Assembly: GCA_019648995.1 (NCBI GenBank)
Contig: BLXT01000663.1
Location: 951,376 to 973,331 of the forward strand
Length of the DNA: 21,956 nucleotides
Source: Plakobranchus ocellatus
Taxonomy: Eukaryota > Mollusca > Gastropoda > Plakobranchidae
Reading direction: 5' to 3'
A model generated the notes under the pieces. That model was not told the DNA's origin. It worked only from the letters and a program-made list of their open reading frames with translations, and did no database searches. Of this stretch, positions 1 through 13,600 are shown piece after piece; the stretch's first letter is position 1, and each line of letters opens with the position of its first letter. The position numbers were made by a program, and so were the translations under genes.

Positions 1-1063
1 AGACAATAATTTTAATTGATGGTGATAAACAAAGTTAATTGTAGAGTGCAACACTGTTTACAAAGGCAACATGTGAATTTTCATTTTTTTCTTAATTTTA
101 ATGATCAATTAAAAAAAAAGAAAATAACACTTGGAAAAATTGCAGTCTATTGACTCTGAAAGCAATGACATTATAAATAAACCCACTGATAAGCAATTCA
201 GATACAATGTACATAATAGGTGAAATTTCATCCATTCTTCAGCAAATATTAAATGGTCTTGTTTTTTTTTTTTTCACTATTCAGCTATTTGAAAACACTG
301 AATGACTTGAGACCGTTACTCAAAAATGAAAATCACAAGTGACAGTTTTGAGAAACAGAAATGTAAAATTAATTTGTCTTGAGAATGATTTTATGAAGTT
401 TGGTGTTGCAAATTTAAACTGAAAAGCATTTGATGTAAACCCTTGTTGTGTACGAATGCTTCAACAAAAAAGTAATGATATTTAGCAGATAACTATCATC
501 TCTTTGCTTGCAAAGCTCACAGAGTGGAGCTTCAGGTTATGCCATTCATAAACATGTTAAAATAGCAAAATGAGATATAAAAAAGGTCTAAAAAAGAATT
601 TTCAGAATTCTTCACAACATTCAGATCTTTATATTTTGACTCAATAAAACTAAAAGATCCTAAAATTCTCAAAAAAAAGTTAAAGGAAACTCAAAAGTGT
701 GCCATTTTGGGATTATGACTTACTTGGACAGGTTTCAAAAGAGAGGCACTTTCATCAAAGTTTTAAGGAAGGACTAAAGAACTTCTCGGATATGAATTAC
801 ATAAAAAATGAAGCAAAATAAAACTTATTGTAATGAAAAGATGACAAGAAACATTGACCACATATATTATTATAAAAGAAGAAAATAGCTGTCACACTTC
901 ATTTATAGTTCCACATAACTTTATGATTATGTCAGCAAAAACATGATGAGCAAGTCAAAAAAAGAAAAAAAATTCTTACTAAGACAACAATGATGTATAT
1001 CAAAACGAAAAAGAAAACTTAGCCAATAAAACAAAATCTTCACATAAAAATGATTCCACTTAC
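1..1063 (-). other. Intron (partial) downstream of last visible exon
   Basis: AT-rich intron starting at the GTAAGTGG donor. I looked for a following JIP exon with a two-base entry phase and found none with a believable acceptor and family similarity. It holds short T and A runs only. Confidence 0.8.
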
Positions 1064-1273
1064 ATTTAGAGTCGCCTAAGGATCCAACAGGAGACATAGA
1101 AATTGGACTGGTTCCTCCAATAGCACATTGCACAAAGGTAACACCTCCCAAGCCAGTAGAGTCGCTGCCACTTCCCGGGCTGGACCCAGACACTACAACA
1201 GTCTCTTTTGGTAATTCAGGGGCCTCTGCATTTAGAATTTCTTCTGCCACAGGGTAGTCACTTTCCATGGCGC
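1064..1273 (-). CDS. SPAG9/MAPK8IP3-like: JIP3/4 exon: acidic/Ser-rich propeller loop, last exon in window
   Basis: A 210-nt exon; acceptor ttttctgtgtag|GCGCC, donor TCTAAAT|GTAAGTGG. It reads (G)[20 protein letters not shown], then [40 protein letters not shown] and LGDSK. It aligns with the JIP4 segment ARETDYPAGEDLSESG ... LLGGITVVGCSAEG. The SDYP and GG(V/I)T motifs are shared by JIP3 and JIP4. The low-complexity Gly/Ser stretch is a loop between propeller strands. It ends in phase 1 and the next exon is beyond the left edge. Confidence 0.93.
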
Positions 1274-4200
1274 CTACACAGAAAAGGCGACGCAAAGTGA
1301 GTTATGAAATTCAAAATGAGGGAAGAAGAATGATGAACATCACTTTGGAAAATTTTAACAAATCTATAGTGCACCTTATAAATCTAACAACAAAAGCTAC
1401 TGGTAAACAGTGTTTGGGTGGAAAAAGAATAACTAACCTTTTGAAATAACTTTTGTGGACATTAGACCAAAAAAAAGAGAAGGAAAAAAAAATGAAAGTC
1501 ACAAACTATAACGAATAGTAATGATTAACTCAGTGGCAATTTTTTAATTTGTTTAATAACATGGACAAAAACAGATAAAAGGAAAAATCAACTTTTTTTT
1601 TACCCGGTATACTTGCAATGCACAGAATGTGTGAAACCGATACACGGAAAGTCTCCAGAACATCTGCAGGATTGTTAGCATCAATGACTGACACTCGGCT
1701 AGCCTCATGTGTGGATGTGCAGACCCAAACCAAACTAGACATCTGCTCTTCACCATTGCCATCCCTCACTGTCTTTTCATGATCCTGCAAGCAAATGTCC
1801 CCACCAAAGTTTTGCAGGAGAGCCTGCCGGCACAGAGTGGGTGAATGAAGCCAAATGATGTGGTGCTGACATGATGAGATGGCAAGCACTGGCAGGGGCT
1901 GTTTTCAAACAATTTTTTTTTTATGCTTTCTTAGCAAATTTTGTAGGTTAGACAGCCTATTGTTTATAGACCCCAATGCTGGCAGCAGACTGCAAAATTG
2001 CGGTGTTTTAAGAAAAATCAGGCAGCAAATTTTAAGAAGTCACTGATAAATCTTAGAGGTGTCTTGTTCTTTTTTTTTTTTTCACCATACTTTAAATGTT
2101 TGAAAAACAAGCCTCCTGCCTATAGCTCATGCTATTGCTAGGCACACCATGCTGTCTTTACAGTTTGATACATGCATGAATACAACATCAATTTGAATCC
2201 CTAAGTGATTAGGACAGAAAGATTGACCAATTCCTTGTGTTTTAGAAAATTCATGCATCCCTTTTACTTTTGTTAGACAAAAATATTCTTCTAAAATTTA
2301 AAAAAAAGGACGGGGGGGGGGGGGGGNNNAATAGTAAAAAAATAAAAAGGACAGAAAACTAGAGACAACTGGTTTAAATTTAAAATGTCCAGTAGTTTCA
2401 TGCATTTATAAAACTGATAAGAAGCAACCGCCATGTCAAGGAACATAATTTGGCCTTCATACCAATGTGATGGAGAATGAAATGATGACATACTTAGTAC
2501 ATAAAATCTAATGATTTTAGGGGCCAGTGTAAATGCTAAAATGAAATGTCAATACTCAAAGCCTTTATGTTTTTTTATCCCCTGCTTATAACTTTCTGCC
2601 AATAGTAACTACTTTTAGTACCAGAGTACCCTTACACACTTTATGATACATAGCATCAGCACAATATTGTATTGAGGAAGACTGGATTGGCATTCCTTTA
2701 TCATGCACTCACTTGCCTAAATACTGTTAAATAATTTGGAACAGTAGCATTTGAAAGAGAAAAAAAGTATATCTGAAATAATCTTTATGTGAAATAGAGA
2801 CCCAATGAGACTTTGGATAATTTATTTTTCTCGTTTCAAATTAATATTCAATTCTGTAAGTCACATTCTGAATTCAGAGCCTGTCATTTTTCATCACATG
2901 AGATTAGAATAACATACGACTCTAGCTCTGATTATATTTCAGAATACAACTAATACAGATAATGGCTCAAAATGTTGAGACAATTGCAGGGAAGCCTTGG
3001 GTATGAGTGAAAATGATGGCTTAAAACCTAGATGTATGCTTCAGTTGGTTGAGTGATTAAGTCTATAGAAAAAAAAAAGAACAGGCTTTATTATGATTCT
3101 TCTCAAATTTGGGGCTTCTCCATTCTCCTTTTTTTTAAAAAAACAAAACAAATGATGATGATGATGATGATGCAAATGTGAAAACTCACTTTCAGCTCTT
3201 TATCTAACTTTTCCACCTCTGTCTTTGGGCCAGACTCTTCTTTGTCTTCCAGTGGAGGGTTCGAGTAGAAGACACTGGCTCCAACTATAGAGCCTCCATC
3301 TCTGGTCCTGCCACCAGTCAAGTTAACACCAGCTGCACACCAGATCTAGGAATAAAAAAAAGCATGATTCACTAGTCAGCCAGGTAAAGATAATATCAAC
3401 AGGATGCAACTATTAGTGATTCCTAAAATCAGGAGAAAAGTGGTTTCAAATTGTCATTTTGTACAAAAAGAAAATCAGTTTTCACAGGCTTTTCGGCTTT
3501 GAGTTGCTTTATCATAGTCACATGAAACCATCCACACAAATTAATAAATCTTAATTATTTCATTTTAAATATAACTGTGTGGTGGCAATGTCCCATGAAT
3601 TTGTTCAAATCAATGACTGATTTTGTTTCACTAAAAATTGAGCTTCACTACTTTTATATTTGCCTCAAAACTGTTAACAATAATTATTCTCTATTTATTT
3701 TTTGTCACAGAATTCAACAAATTTAGGTGGAGTTCATCATACGCTATCTTGGCCTAAATCACCTACCTTCCACCCCATCTGTGTTTCAAACAGTGGTCTG
3801 CAATAGACTGGCACAGGGACAGGCACCTGAGATTTACCAGGTGTGTCTCTTGGAATATGTGTCGTGAACTTTGCAGGAAGGCTCCAACCATAAGCTTGCA
3901 TGCGACCATCATCTTTTTTAACATGGGCCCGCACTTGCTTATATTGCTCTCTGCGTTCCCTCTCTCTTTCTTTTTTAGCCTTTTCTGAAGTCCTGCACGT
4001 AAGAATATGCATATTTATTTGGAGAAAACCCAGCAATGTGTGTGATTTTCACATTACAAAGGGACAATCCTTTGGAAAAAGGTCATGCAAAAAAGATCAT
4101 GAACAGTTTCTAATTACAGAGTTTATCTTCTAAGACTGAAATGTTTTTGTGTACGCATAAATGTTTTTGTCAGGAACTGGCACAAGCATATGAAAATCAG

Positions 4201-6811
4201 GCATGCCAAATATTTTTTATTAACATTTACAAAATTTTAAGCTTAGCAACTTAAACAATTACTTATCAATAAAACTGTGTTTAATAAATGTTTTATATAC
4301 ACTTCCATAAGCTAAAGTCATATAAATCCATTTGTCTGTTGTCTATTCTAGAAACTACATTATTTGAATACACTTACATTAATTTTCATTTTAAAAAGCA
4401 GAAAGTTGTGAATCTTCAGATCCCGCTTACTTCAAATTGCAAAGGCAAAACCAAAAGAGATATCATTATGTTTTCAAGTTTTGAGGTTGCTCATTTGAAA
4501 ATTTGTTAACTAAAATGGCAAAATTTCATATTTCCACTTCTATTTCTCAAAACTCAATGGAAAATTTATTTAGGCACTCACAAATCCTCCTGTAGAAAAT
4601 CATATGCTTTTGATTTTGGATTTGCGGCAGCTGTTCCTCCTGATGTTTTGTCTCTTTGCTTCTTGTTAGGATCCCCAACTGGTTGTACATGGGTTGTAGG
4701 GGCATTGTACTTGACTGTTGCCACAGGAAGAGGGCGCTTGGGCTTGTTGGAAGAACTGAACAGGTTGCTGAAGCTGTGAGAGAAAAGACAAAAGCAATTT
4801 ATACATGATTCAAATGGAACATAAAGAAAGAAAAAATGCAAGGTACTGATGAGGTTGAAAACTGATGAGTTGTAAAAAGATTTCTCTCTGTATGATCAAT
4901 AATTGAGAGAATTACATTACATTAGACAAAAAATAAAAGATTATCATAAGACAGCATTTAAAATTGGATTGCACGAATGATTAAGCACCCTTGGTGCTTA
5001 CCATTCAGGTCTCATGAAAATTTTGACCTTAGTTTAAAAAGGCCAATTTATTGATAAATATCTTGAGACCACTTCTAATTAGAAAAAGAAAACAAATTTT
5101 TTACTTTTAAATATTATTGTGACAACTGTAACAATGATTCTATTTTTCTATATAAAATTTTCAAAATGTGATTTTCAACTCAAATATGCACCGAAATAGT
5201 GTTGCAATGAAGAATTTAACTCCTTTTTTATGATATTTAATTTCTACCTACAAATAGGAATGAAAAGTCACATTCAGAAAATTGCTTTCAGAATCAGAAC
5301 CTTCAGAACTTTCTATTCGATAGTCTAGCAAAGGCCTCAGATTGAGATACATAAAACTCATTGATTCAATATTATCTGCTGTAAAAAAAAAAAAAGACCA
5401 TCGATGAATGAAACCCCAGAAAAAAGTCAACTCAAAAGATAAAAGGTGAATTCCAAGTTCATTGCTCAATCTTCAAACTTAAAACATGAAAAAACAAAAA
5501 AAATGTTACAGTTGTTAGACAAAAATTAAAAGATGTATCATGATTATGGTCTTGAAAGGACAGTGATGTTTTTGAGGTGACGTGTTAGTTGTACAGGCAA
5601 ATCATCCTTGATTTTGATCTTCTTTGTTCAAAAGCCACATTATCATTAACAGTTACCTTAAAATAAACTTATAATTATTTTCTAACCTCACATTACGGGT
5701 TGGCATTTATTAACTCCACTGTTTAATCACCTTAAAATGCAGTACAAAAAAACTTTTTTAAGAAACTTGTTGCTTTATAAAGCTCATCTAAGCAGCAACC
5801 ACAAAAGAAGGACCATGCATGCAATGTTGAAATTTTAACCCTGCTTTTTTAGGCTTTGAATACTCAGGAAAATCGCGTATAAAATAAAGGAGTTTCTAGT
5901 TATCTGATAAGTCTACAGGCTGACCACAGCATAGCTTCAGACTCAGAGCATTTGTAGCAGTAACCACACATGAAAATGGTAATAATAAAAAAAAACACAA
6001 AGTAACTAAACGAAAACAAAAAATACAGCAGCAAAGTAGTGAAATTCCAAGGTGCAGAGGAGAAATCCAGAAAAAACAAGATTGAAGGAGGATAAAAGTA
6101 GGGAGGGAGAGAGAAAGAGAGAAGAGAAGTCACATCATATGGTATCATAACACTTTTAAAATGCTGTTAATGCTTCACCCAGCGCACTTAAAATATATTG
6201 CCATGAAAAGGATTATTGATATTATGTTCACTTGAGAGAATGTCAAAATATCACAATACAAATACAAAAAGGAACAAATGGTCCCTTCTATCTTTTCTCT
6301 TTAAGTTTTCAAAAGAAAGTGTTTTGCCATGTTCACAGCATAAGTAGACATACTGTACGAATATGGTGATTTTTTTCTTTCTTGTTTTTTTTTTTTTTTT
6401 AACAGGATGTTGAAATGAGTACCAAAGTGGAAAATATGCATGAAAGGATTTCATAAAAAGCCTTGTACTGAGAGTACATAAGAAAGTTCCAAGGATACCA
6501 TAAAAAAATCAAATAAAAAAAAAAAACAGTTAAAAAAAAATATGCTGATATGGTAAAATTATCTTTTTTTTTCCCCACAAAATAGAAGAACAGAATGGGG
6601 AAACAATACTAATGATTGCAGAATTTTTATTCAAGTGGTGTGTAGATCGGTAAACTACACTTTAAATAAAATGGAAAATGCTAATTTGTTCACCTAATAA
6701 TTCTTGGTGTTCGTACTTTGATACAAGTTCATGGTTTGGTAAATGAAAACTGGTAGAGGCATATCATTATATGACACATTTCAAAAACAACAATTATGAT
6801 CTCACTAGACT

Positions 6812-6854
<43 letters not shown>

Positions 6855-7623
6855 AAAGATGCGAGCAGTTTGGAGCAAGACTCCAACTGACAAATGTTTC
6901 ACAGCCACTCTGAATATGTCAGAAGAAATCATTTTGAATCTTTTAAACCACTGATACAACTAGAACCTGCCTATCATAAACTTTGAAATGGTACGAGCTG
7001 CTGAAAACCAAACTTTCAATTGCTCTTTCTAAAAATTATATATGCGACATTTGATTTATTAGGCCTCCGAGGCAGCATGTTTTGGTATTACAGCATACAT
7101 AACTGAGATTGAAATAAAGATGGTTCAACAGATAGCTTATTAGTATCTGGATCAAAATGAGCCATCTGTCCAGATGAGCTAGCTTTTGAAATTCACCATT
7201 TCATTGTGTCTCTCCCCCATCCCCTCCCTTCCTGTGCATCAGGGATAATAACATAGAAGACTTTTGATACTGGTCAGAGAATGGGCTAACCAGGCTTGCA
7301 TAGTGGCACAAAAAAATCAGCTTTAAAAAAATTCATGAGTGTGATGAAGTATTGGTATGAGTGTGATTAAGTATTTGAATGAGTGTGATTTAGTATTGGT
7401 ATCAAGTTGCAAGAGTGTATCACTTTAGCCATTGGTTTTGTAAGCCAATTTACAGGTGTCTTAAGCTAGAAGTAAAATACTAATACCATTTTTTTAGTTT
7501 TATGACTACTCATCAATGCCATAACCAGTTATCTCTTCATGTAAAGTAAAATGCCAAATGCATTGGCTATGGTATTTTATATATCTCAAATTAAACATGA
7601 GCTTGTGCACACATGCATGCATG

Positions 7624-7674
<51 letters not shown>

Positions 7675-10600
7675 AGAGAGATAGAGAGATAGAGAGAGGG
7701 GGAGAGAGAGAGAGAGAGATAGAGATAGAGAGAGAGATTGAGAGAGGGAGCGATAGAGAGAGAGATAGAGAGAGAGGGAGCGATAGAGAGAGAGATAGAG
7801 AGATAGAGAGGGAGAGAGGGAGAGAGATAGAGAGAGAGGGAGAGAAATAGAGAGAGGGAGGGAGAGATAGAGAGAGAGATAGAGAGAGAGGAAGAGAGAG
7901 ATAGAGAGAGAAAGAGAGAGCATCAGAAAGATGAGTTATATCCACATGCTTTCCCTCACATTTCTTTAGTCCTAACTTTTTAGCCTCCTATATAATTTTG
8001 GAATTTGCTCTTTCAAATTTTATGCAACTATTTCTATTAACCATGCTCAACATTATTCTATTCAACACATATTAGAAAAAAAAATGTACATTTAAAGGTA
8101 CAGAATACACTCAAGACTTTCGAGAGGATACAGAGAAGTTAGAACAAGAGCAAAATTTTCCTTTTTTGCCTTTTCTTTTGTTGCACTCTTACATATTATA
8201 TTGAGAGGCCCTTTCACCTTACTCTATCCAGAGTGAAGGCTACAGTTTTCAAATATTTTTCGTGAGACATTGGTTTCTTTGATTTAGGCTCATTTCACAA
8301 GTGACCTTGTTGTAATCAGTTTCTTCCTAATGTGTATATCCACTGAATGTCCCCAAGCATCATTCAAATATATACATGAGTATGTGTCTTGTTAAGGTTT
8401 GAAAGAAATCTTTTACAAATAGTCTGTTGAATCATAGCTCATCAGCACATCAGCAGTCAATAACTTTTTAAAAGTTTGATCACGTTGTTTATTTAAAATT
8501 TAAGTCTAAATATTTCACACTGTCTTGAAATATCATTGATTATTTTTTATGAATTTTTCAAAGGTGAATTTTTTTTCCTACTGTTCTCATTTTGTTTTTT
8601 CCTCTTTCATCTGATTTCTCTCCTTATAGTTAAAAGAAAAAAAAAGGCTCCACAATTGTTTTCCTTATTGTAATAGTTTGTTGGCATCTGTTAGTGTAAT
8701 TTGAAACTCTTATCACTGAAGTGTTTTGATCAGGTGAAAAGGAATATGGAGTGCAGGCTTCTGACTAAAATCTCTTGAAAAGCTCAAGTTCTCCTTGCTT
8801 TTGATGGAAAATGTATTAATCTTGAAGAACTTTTTCTTTTTCAACTTAAATTTCCAAACCTTCAGTTTTTATGCCAACTGAGGCTTCAATTCACTGATAC
8901 TGCAGGGGAGGCTAGCAGTGAAGATTTCTATGTATGGTTCCGTGTGGGTATGTTGGTCTTGTGAAGCACTAAATCTACTACTACTGCTCTATTTTTGTTA
9001 ATTTTAGTCTACATCTGTTCCCATAAAGAATAAACCATGACATACATTAAAAAGTATAAAATGCAATTTACTTGAAACCAAAGCAATTTGAGTTAAATGG
9101 TCATTGTATATATATTTGAATGATGCTTGGGATAAATAGCTATATCTGAAAGAGGGGTTGAAAATTTACACAGTATATTTGGAGCAGATTCATTTCTTGT
9201 CGTACAATTATGTAGCAATTGTAAAAATGGCTGAGAAATAAAGAAATGATCAATTTATTAAAACCATTGTGAAAGCTTTACAGATTAGTGGCATTCACTT
9301 CACATTCTATTGAACAAAAAACAAAAAAAGGGCTTTTCTATGTACTGTGTTGTTTTGAAATTTCAACTGTCTGAGAAGAATATCTCTTCCTGACTACAGG
9401 GAGTGTCTGTACTGGATAAGATTTAACAATAGGAGAAAGAAACAGTTTTCAGCACATATGGATATATATCACTTCTTTTCAATTTCTATTGCTCATTATT
9501 TCTAGTCTCTGAGACAGTAGATGAATGAAAGAAACACTTTGTATTTCATGTTATTCTGGAAAACATTGTATTCAAATTATTATTCATTGTAAATTGTGAA
9601 AAGAAAAATTGGTATCAAGAGCCTAAATGTCATGAAATTCTATCCCACAAATAAGTATTCTACAGTATGTGTACAGTATATGCCCTGAGACCCGTCCTGA
9701 TGAGTCAGATGTTACATTTTGAATATTAAAGCTTCTCAGAAAAGTAAATTTTAGAACATGTATCTCTCAATCAGCATGAACAAGTTGAAGGTCTCATTTT
9801 GAACTTTTAAAATCACTGAACGTCTGAAATTTCTTTCTGTGAGCTTTGCAATACCAAAGCTGAAAATTTTAGGCCATTTTAAGAATTTAAATTGTTAAAA
9901 ATGCAACTTCCAACTCATTTGGACGGTCTTGGGACATATTTAGGACATAGTTGCAAGTTTTTATGCCAATCACAATTACAAATGTTCCATACTAGATATT
10001 CAATTTTTATCTCCACCACAGCAAATCCTCCAGTGCAATTTTGTGTTGACTTTTATAAATGCTGATTTAAAAAAATATTGAAAATAAGTTCGTTTGATTT
10101 CGAGTTAGAAAGCATTATCACTATTTAAATGTAATGCTCTCAGGTTTTTACTTATTTTAGAGAAGGCCCAATTTAGTTGCTCAAAAGTGTAAACCATCAA
10201 TGAAGATCTAAGTTGTACTTAGAAAAGATATTTTGTGAAATGCATAAACTAATAAACTTGAGATTTTATGAAAAAAACCTAACGTTTAGACAATCTCAAG
10301 AATGTATTTATTTCCATCTTCCTGCTCTATTTTGGTGGTAAATATTTTTCAACTGGGCAAATTCAGTGAGCCCAGAGACATAAATATGCACACGCACACA
10401 CACGCAAACACAAAAAGAATTAAAATATCCCAAAAAGCACCTCAATTAATTGATTTTGACTAAATGATACCCTATAGCTTTTAGTCAAGCTCAAACATTC
10501 CAGGAACATAAAACTAACAGTAACAAAAATGCAACAGTTCAAAGCCATTTTGCACCACAAAAAGAGTAAAAGACCAAAGGGGAAAAAAGAAGACAAACAA

Positions 10601-13600
10601 TTGAATTAAAATTCAATAAATATTTATTTACCATTCCACCAATTGCGGTTAATAGTTTATAATTTTTCCCCTTACAGAATTGACTGCCAAAATGTTTATA
10701 TATAGTAGAATGTTATATAGATAGTTTTCAAGGCAGCCAAAAAAGAGGAAAATGTCTCAAATATTCTCTCAGCTACATGGCATTGAAAAAGAACTAAAGG
10801 GATCACAAGGGCGCAAAATGGCTTTGAAACTTCTACAATGGTGCTAAAGATGACATACAGGTGTTACAGAAAAACAAGCTGAAGCCAACCTTTCTGACCT
10901 TCAGCAAAAGTGTTTTACATGAAATTATAATTTTCATTAAAAAAAAAAATGCTAATGCTAATGCAGTTCAAACAGATTATTCATATATGCCCCCAACCAG
11001 TCCAACTGGGTCAGATGTCACATTAAACTTTTCAACAAAATCAGCTCGAACCTCTTCTTTTCCTTGTAAGTAATGCTTTTTTTCTGGGCAGTTAAAAGTT
11101 TTAATATTTTTGGTCAGAACCAACTAAGCCATGTAAAGTTTTTACCAGTTTTAGGCTCTTTTTTACAATTAAAATGCTCAAATTGTGACTTCTGACTCAC
11201 CCAGACTGGTCATGAGATTCATTACAGAGGAGCAAATGCTGAAGGAGTGATCAGACTTTGTTAGTTGAAAAAAAAATTCTGTCCAAACATGAAAGAGCAC
11301 AGGTTAAGTTAAAATAGTCATGGCATCATATATGGTTACAGAGTTTTAGTAAAAGCTGTACGCATTTTGTGCCCTTGGTGATCTCCCTTAGTTTTACAAA
11401 TACATGTCATTAATGAGTGTACTGCCAATACCCATGCAAAGTGCACAACCATGAACATGATTTTTTTTTAAATAAGATTAAAGGGCAGCAAGAAAGAGAA
11501 TAAGAGGCTTCCAGTTTCTGAAAGCACAAGAAAGATCTGAAGTGTTTATTGAGGCATCTAGGTCACTTCAGAGAGAGTAGTTCAACCAATTTTTTTCTTT
11601 AGAGTATATAAATTTTTATTTACAGATAGACACACTGATAGCTTTTAAAATTACCCTGATAAAGAGACAGACAGAAAAGTATCATGCTGTTTTTTTTTTT
11701 TGTTTTTTTTTAAGAAAAAGAAAACAAAACATGGATACTTTAACATCTATATAAAACAAAACGACAGCAAAAAAATAATGACATCTTTGACCTAAAAATT
11801 CCAGAAATGTTGCGTGTTCATTTCCTTTTACCCTCTCATGATAGTATGGCTTTTCAAGGCTCAATCTTGCTCATCATAATGCGACAACTCAATGCCTTAC
11901 CAGAAGACATAAATTCAAGATCAACAGGATTTCTCTATGGATCATTTCAGATTGTCACTGCTTTCCACATGTTGTCCTAAAATGCCTTACTGCTCTGACC
12001 AGGCCGCAAAGAAAAACAATAAAAACCTTTAACAACAAAAAAAAAAATACAAAAAAAAAACTCAAACAAAAAAATGCTTTTAAAGCTATGAAGGGAAAGG
12101 GTCTGATGTTTGAAATGACACAAAGAGTATTGACTGATGACACAACAATGATAAATCTAGATGCATCCAAGAGGGAAGGGATGCAAAAACAGGGGGAGGG
12201 GGTGAGAACTGGATTGAATAAGCCTTCTATCATGAAAGGGTTTAGGATTAAACTACGAGGAATCATGATTTATATTAAGTACATGACATGAAAAAAAAAA
12301 TCTAACATCAGTGAGACAGATCTTAAGTAGAGAATTAAACTGGAATTTTTTCAACATCAAGTGTAAACAGTCATAGTATACATTAACCATAACAACTGGA
12401 TGGCAAGGTTAACAATCAGTCATGCATCATTTCTACAACTTGTTTGCTGTGAAGAACGTCATTCACACTGCCTGTCAATTGGACTAACATTTAGAGGGGG
12501 ATCAAGCCATGCCCATTCACATTTGAAATCCCATGCTTTTTAAGATTTATACTGACAAAAGGAAATGTATGTGGTAGCATACAAACGTCACAAATAAAGC
12601 CTATTTATCATTTCAGCACTCGTGTCTGACACCAGGAACATACTTTCATTGGATGGCAATTAAAAGCCAGGGAGCAGCAAAAGATTAAACCAATCTAGAA
12701 TTGAACTTGAATATTCTTATTTGAATCTTCCGAATGCAAAATCGAAATACTGCGAGTCTTTTTTTTTTTTTTGGACAACAAAAAATTTCAACAGGATGGG
12801 GCAAAAATCTTGTTACTTTTAAAATCGTCGTGCTTTGTATATAAAGCAAAGACTAGCCAAGCTGTCAATCAAATTAAGAAACAAAAAGCTTTTCTTCTCC
12901 CCCATAGCCTTTTTCTCTCAGATGGAAAAGTCTTTGAATTTCAAAGAGAAAGCTATGAATACAATAAATACTGTGAGATCTATGAAGTTAAATTCCAGAG
13001 CCTTAAATGGTTGAGCCAGGATGTTAACTAAATATTTACAGTACAAAGAGGGTATAAGGGTGCACACATATATTTCCAACTGGGACCCACACTGCTTTTT
13101 ATCACGTGTTAAAAAATTAAAATAATTTATATCAAAATATATATACACATGCACATAGCTTTGGCACATTCTTCTTATAAAAAGACAAACAGAAAAACAT
13201 ATTTCATGTTCACCTTGAATTCAGTCAAATAAAAAAAAAAAGGAACCAAAGAAAATCTGTTGCCAATTTTGATTTTCTGGAAAGAGTTTGATTTGTCTCT
13301 GGAAGCACATCATATTTCCCCCTCATATTTTGGGTGCATCAAAACTGTTTTATTCAGGATAAGATGGATGCCACAACAATCAAACAAATCAAACAATCTT
13401 GCTCAATCTTTATTAAAATTAACAAGACCAGTTCGAATTCCTAGAGTTAAACTCAAGGATGGCCTTCAGTTTAAAAAAAGGAGAACTATTTGCTTGATAC
13501 AGACTGTACGTTATTACCTGATTTTGTGAAATAGTCTAACTTTCTTCTCTTCCTTTACATTAGAATATTGAGTTAAGACTATTCCTATAACTTATAAATC

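Larger units (their letters stand above)
1785..3189 (-). other. Intron, 1405 bases, with sequence gap and (CAT)7
   Basis: GT-AG intron holding the G-run/NNN assembly gap (2312-2329) and a trinucleotide microsatellite near its donor. No exon with family similarity is seen. Confidence 0.85.

Noticed and set aside
2291..2491. Minus-strand open frame near the gap
   Set aside because: It runs through the poly-G/NNN artefact and lacks a usable acceptor. It has no similarity to the JIP region expected between the flanking exons.
7551..7945. Long Arg/Glu-repeat and Ser/Leu-repeat open frames on both strands
   Set aside because: They are translations of the GA/GATA microsatellite, open in several frames on both strands and without any coding signal.
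10861..11073. Plus-strand 70-residue open frame (contains [16 protein letters not shown])
   Set aside because: It does not begin with ATG, has no recognised similarity, lies antisense in an intron, and shows no splice or promoter context. Length is ordinary for chance in AT-rich DNA.
11955..12266. Minus-strand 103-residue open frame in the long intron
   Set aside because: It has a hydrophobic Phe-rich end produced by A/T runs, no acceptor in a phase that would join a JIP exon, and no family similarity.
13425..13445. tRNA T-arm-like string (agttcgaattcct)
   Set aside because: The flanking bases do not form the five-pair stem, and no matching acceptor, D-arm or anticodon arm is present.
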